Below, one piece after another: positions 32,559 to 33,072 of a stretch of DNA of 33,072 nt. Where the stretch lies: contig JAIPBE010000041.1 in NCBI GenBank assembly GCA_021738725.1, forward strand, positions 1-33,072, read 5' to 3'. Position 1 is the first letter of the stretch. The number at the start of each line of letters is the position of its first letter. The notes under the pieces were generated by a model, which saw nothing but the letters and a program-made list of their open reading frames with translations, was not told the DNA's origin and searched no databases. Position numbers and translations under genes: made by a program. This stretch comes from Saprospiraceae bacterium (GTDB lineage: Bacteria; Bacteroidota; Bacteroidia; Chitinophagales; Saprospiraceae).

Positions 32559-33002
32559 ATGAAAATGGACTTCAAGCCCACATGTGTTGATTATCAGAAA
32601 AGAGTGGAGGACAGCTTTGGCCGGCAGAGATTTATGAAATTGATCCATGCAGAATTGATGGACGTGAAGCCAGGTTATTGTGAAATACATATTCCTTACG
32701 ATCTGAGCCTGACACAGCAACACAGGTTCTTTCATGCAGGGATCATTAGTACCATTGCAGACAATGCGGCTGGTTATGCCGCTTTTTCTTTGATGGATGA
32801 AGATTCTACCATTCTGACCGTTGAGTTTAAATTGAACCTTATTTCTCCAGGGGATGGGGATCGATTGGTTGCTAGAGCAAGTGTGTTGAAAAATGGAAAG
32901 ACCCTGACCATTTGCCGGTCGGATGTGTTTATTGGGTTCTTTACCATATTCAGTGGGTTTGAAATTTTAAACCTCCAAGGTGAAAATAAATCATCAGTGT
33001 AA
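32559..33002 (+). CDS. PaaI-type hotdog thioesterase with atypical C-terminus
   Basis: A 147-residue protein of the PaaI/DUF4442-like hotdog thioesterase family, which hydrolyses acyl-CoA esters. The core helix HAGIISTIADNAAGYAAFSL (59-78) carries His59, Gly61 and Asp68, the usual catalytic area. Strands ILTVEFKLNLISPGDGDRLVARASVLKNGKTLTICRSDVF follow as in the family. Homologues normally end with a strand such as (KL)CATMLQTMM; here the sequence after SDVF is IGFFTIFSGFEILNLQGENKSSV, unlike that strand. Neither other frame restores it. A small deletion or rearrangement at the 3' end is suspected. The start could be the ATG at 32559 or the third codon. It ends 70 bases before the window edge. 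Confidence 0.8.
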   Translation: MKMDFKPTCVDYQKRVEDSFGRQRFMKLIHAELMDVKPGYCEIHIPYDLSLTQQHRFFHAGIISTIADNAAGYAAFSLMDEDSTILTVEFKLNLISPGDGDRLVARASVLKNGKTLTICRSDVFIGFFTIFSGFEILNLQGENKSSV

Positions 33003-33072
33003 AGTGATGAATATTTCTATATCCTTTAGCTATCCTTTTGATTTCCTGAATTTTTAAATTAACTCGTTCTGC

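Overview
The window looks like a chromosomal segment of a Bacteroidota bacterium, most plausibly Saprospiraceae-like. The evidence is a type IX secretion (T9SS) C-terminal sorting domain, Bacteroidota-type promoter boxes (TTG / TAnnTTTG), almost no Shine-Dalgarno sequences, several short lipoproteins, a B12-dependent ribonucleotide reductase, and a small CxxC protein typical of that phylum. The family placement is inference. I found no tRNA, rRNA, CRISPR array, insertion sequence, integrase or phage gene. Most of the window is ordinary housekeeping and metabolic sequence.

Layout. 1-720 is a gene-free block packed with short palindromes and 7-bp tandem arrays; a further copy of its main composite element lies at 2224-2338. 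722-2163 holds two small exported proteins, PepSY-like and NTF2-like. 2593-8129 carries nrdJ (class II RNR), a CNNM/CorC-type membrane protein and a tyrosine phenol-lyase. 8330-10795 has an unknown lipoprotein, a low-molecular-weight tyrosine phosphatase, a DUF1272 zinc-type protein and proC. asnS (10950-12386) follows, divergent from proC.

12387-13450 is a small graveyard: a 20-bp duplication of the asnS end, a truncated nucleotidyltransferase-substrate-binding gene, its partner nucleotidyltransferase with an in-frame TGA, and a small cysteine protein with an in-frame TAG. Next come a six-repeat YCF48-type secreted protein with a T9SS tail, a DbpA-like DEAD-box helicase (DEYD variant), a secreted alpha/beta hydrolase and a thioredoxin.

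18150-22435 is a compact arginine operon, argB-argD-argC-argJ, read on the minus strand. It is clearly more AT-rich than its neighbours and is followed upstream by about 1 kb without genes. These four enzymes make ornithine by the cyclic acetyl pathway (glutamate to acetylglutamyl-phosphate, semialdehyde, acetylornithine, then ornithine with the acetyl group returned to glutamate). 23432-29970 is a four-gene efflux operon, tetR-tolC-adaptor-RND permease, with overlapping genes, two tandem inverted repeats just upstream of tetR (probable operators) and a terminator after the permease. The window closes with an 11-bp tandem array, an unrecognised polytopic membrane protein and a PaaI-type hotdog thioesterase with an unusual C-terminus.

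No convincing new multi-gene system is visible. The points most worth a second look are the composite heptamer/hairpin repeats, the decayed MNT/NTSB pair, the double operator of the efflux operon, the AT-rich arg operon, and the RND permease that lacks the usual proton-relay residues.
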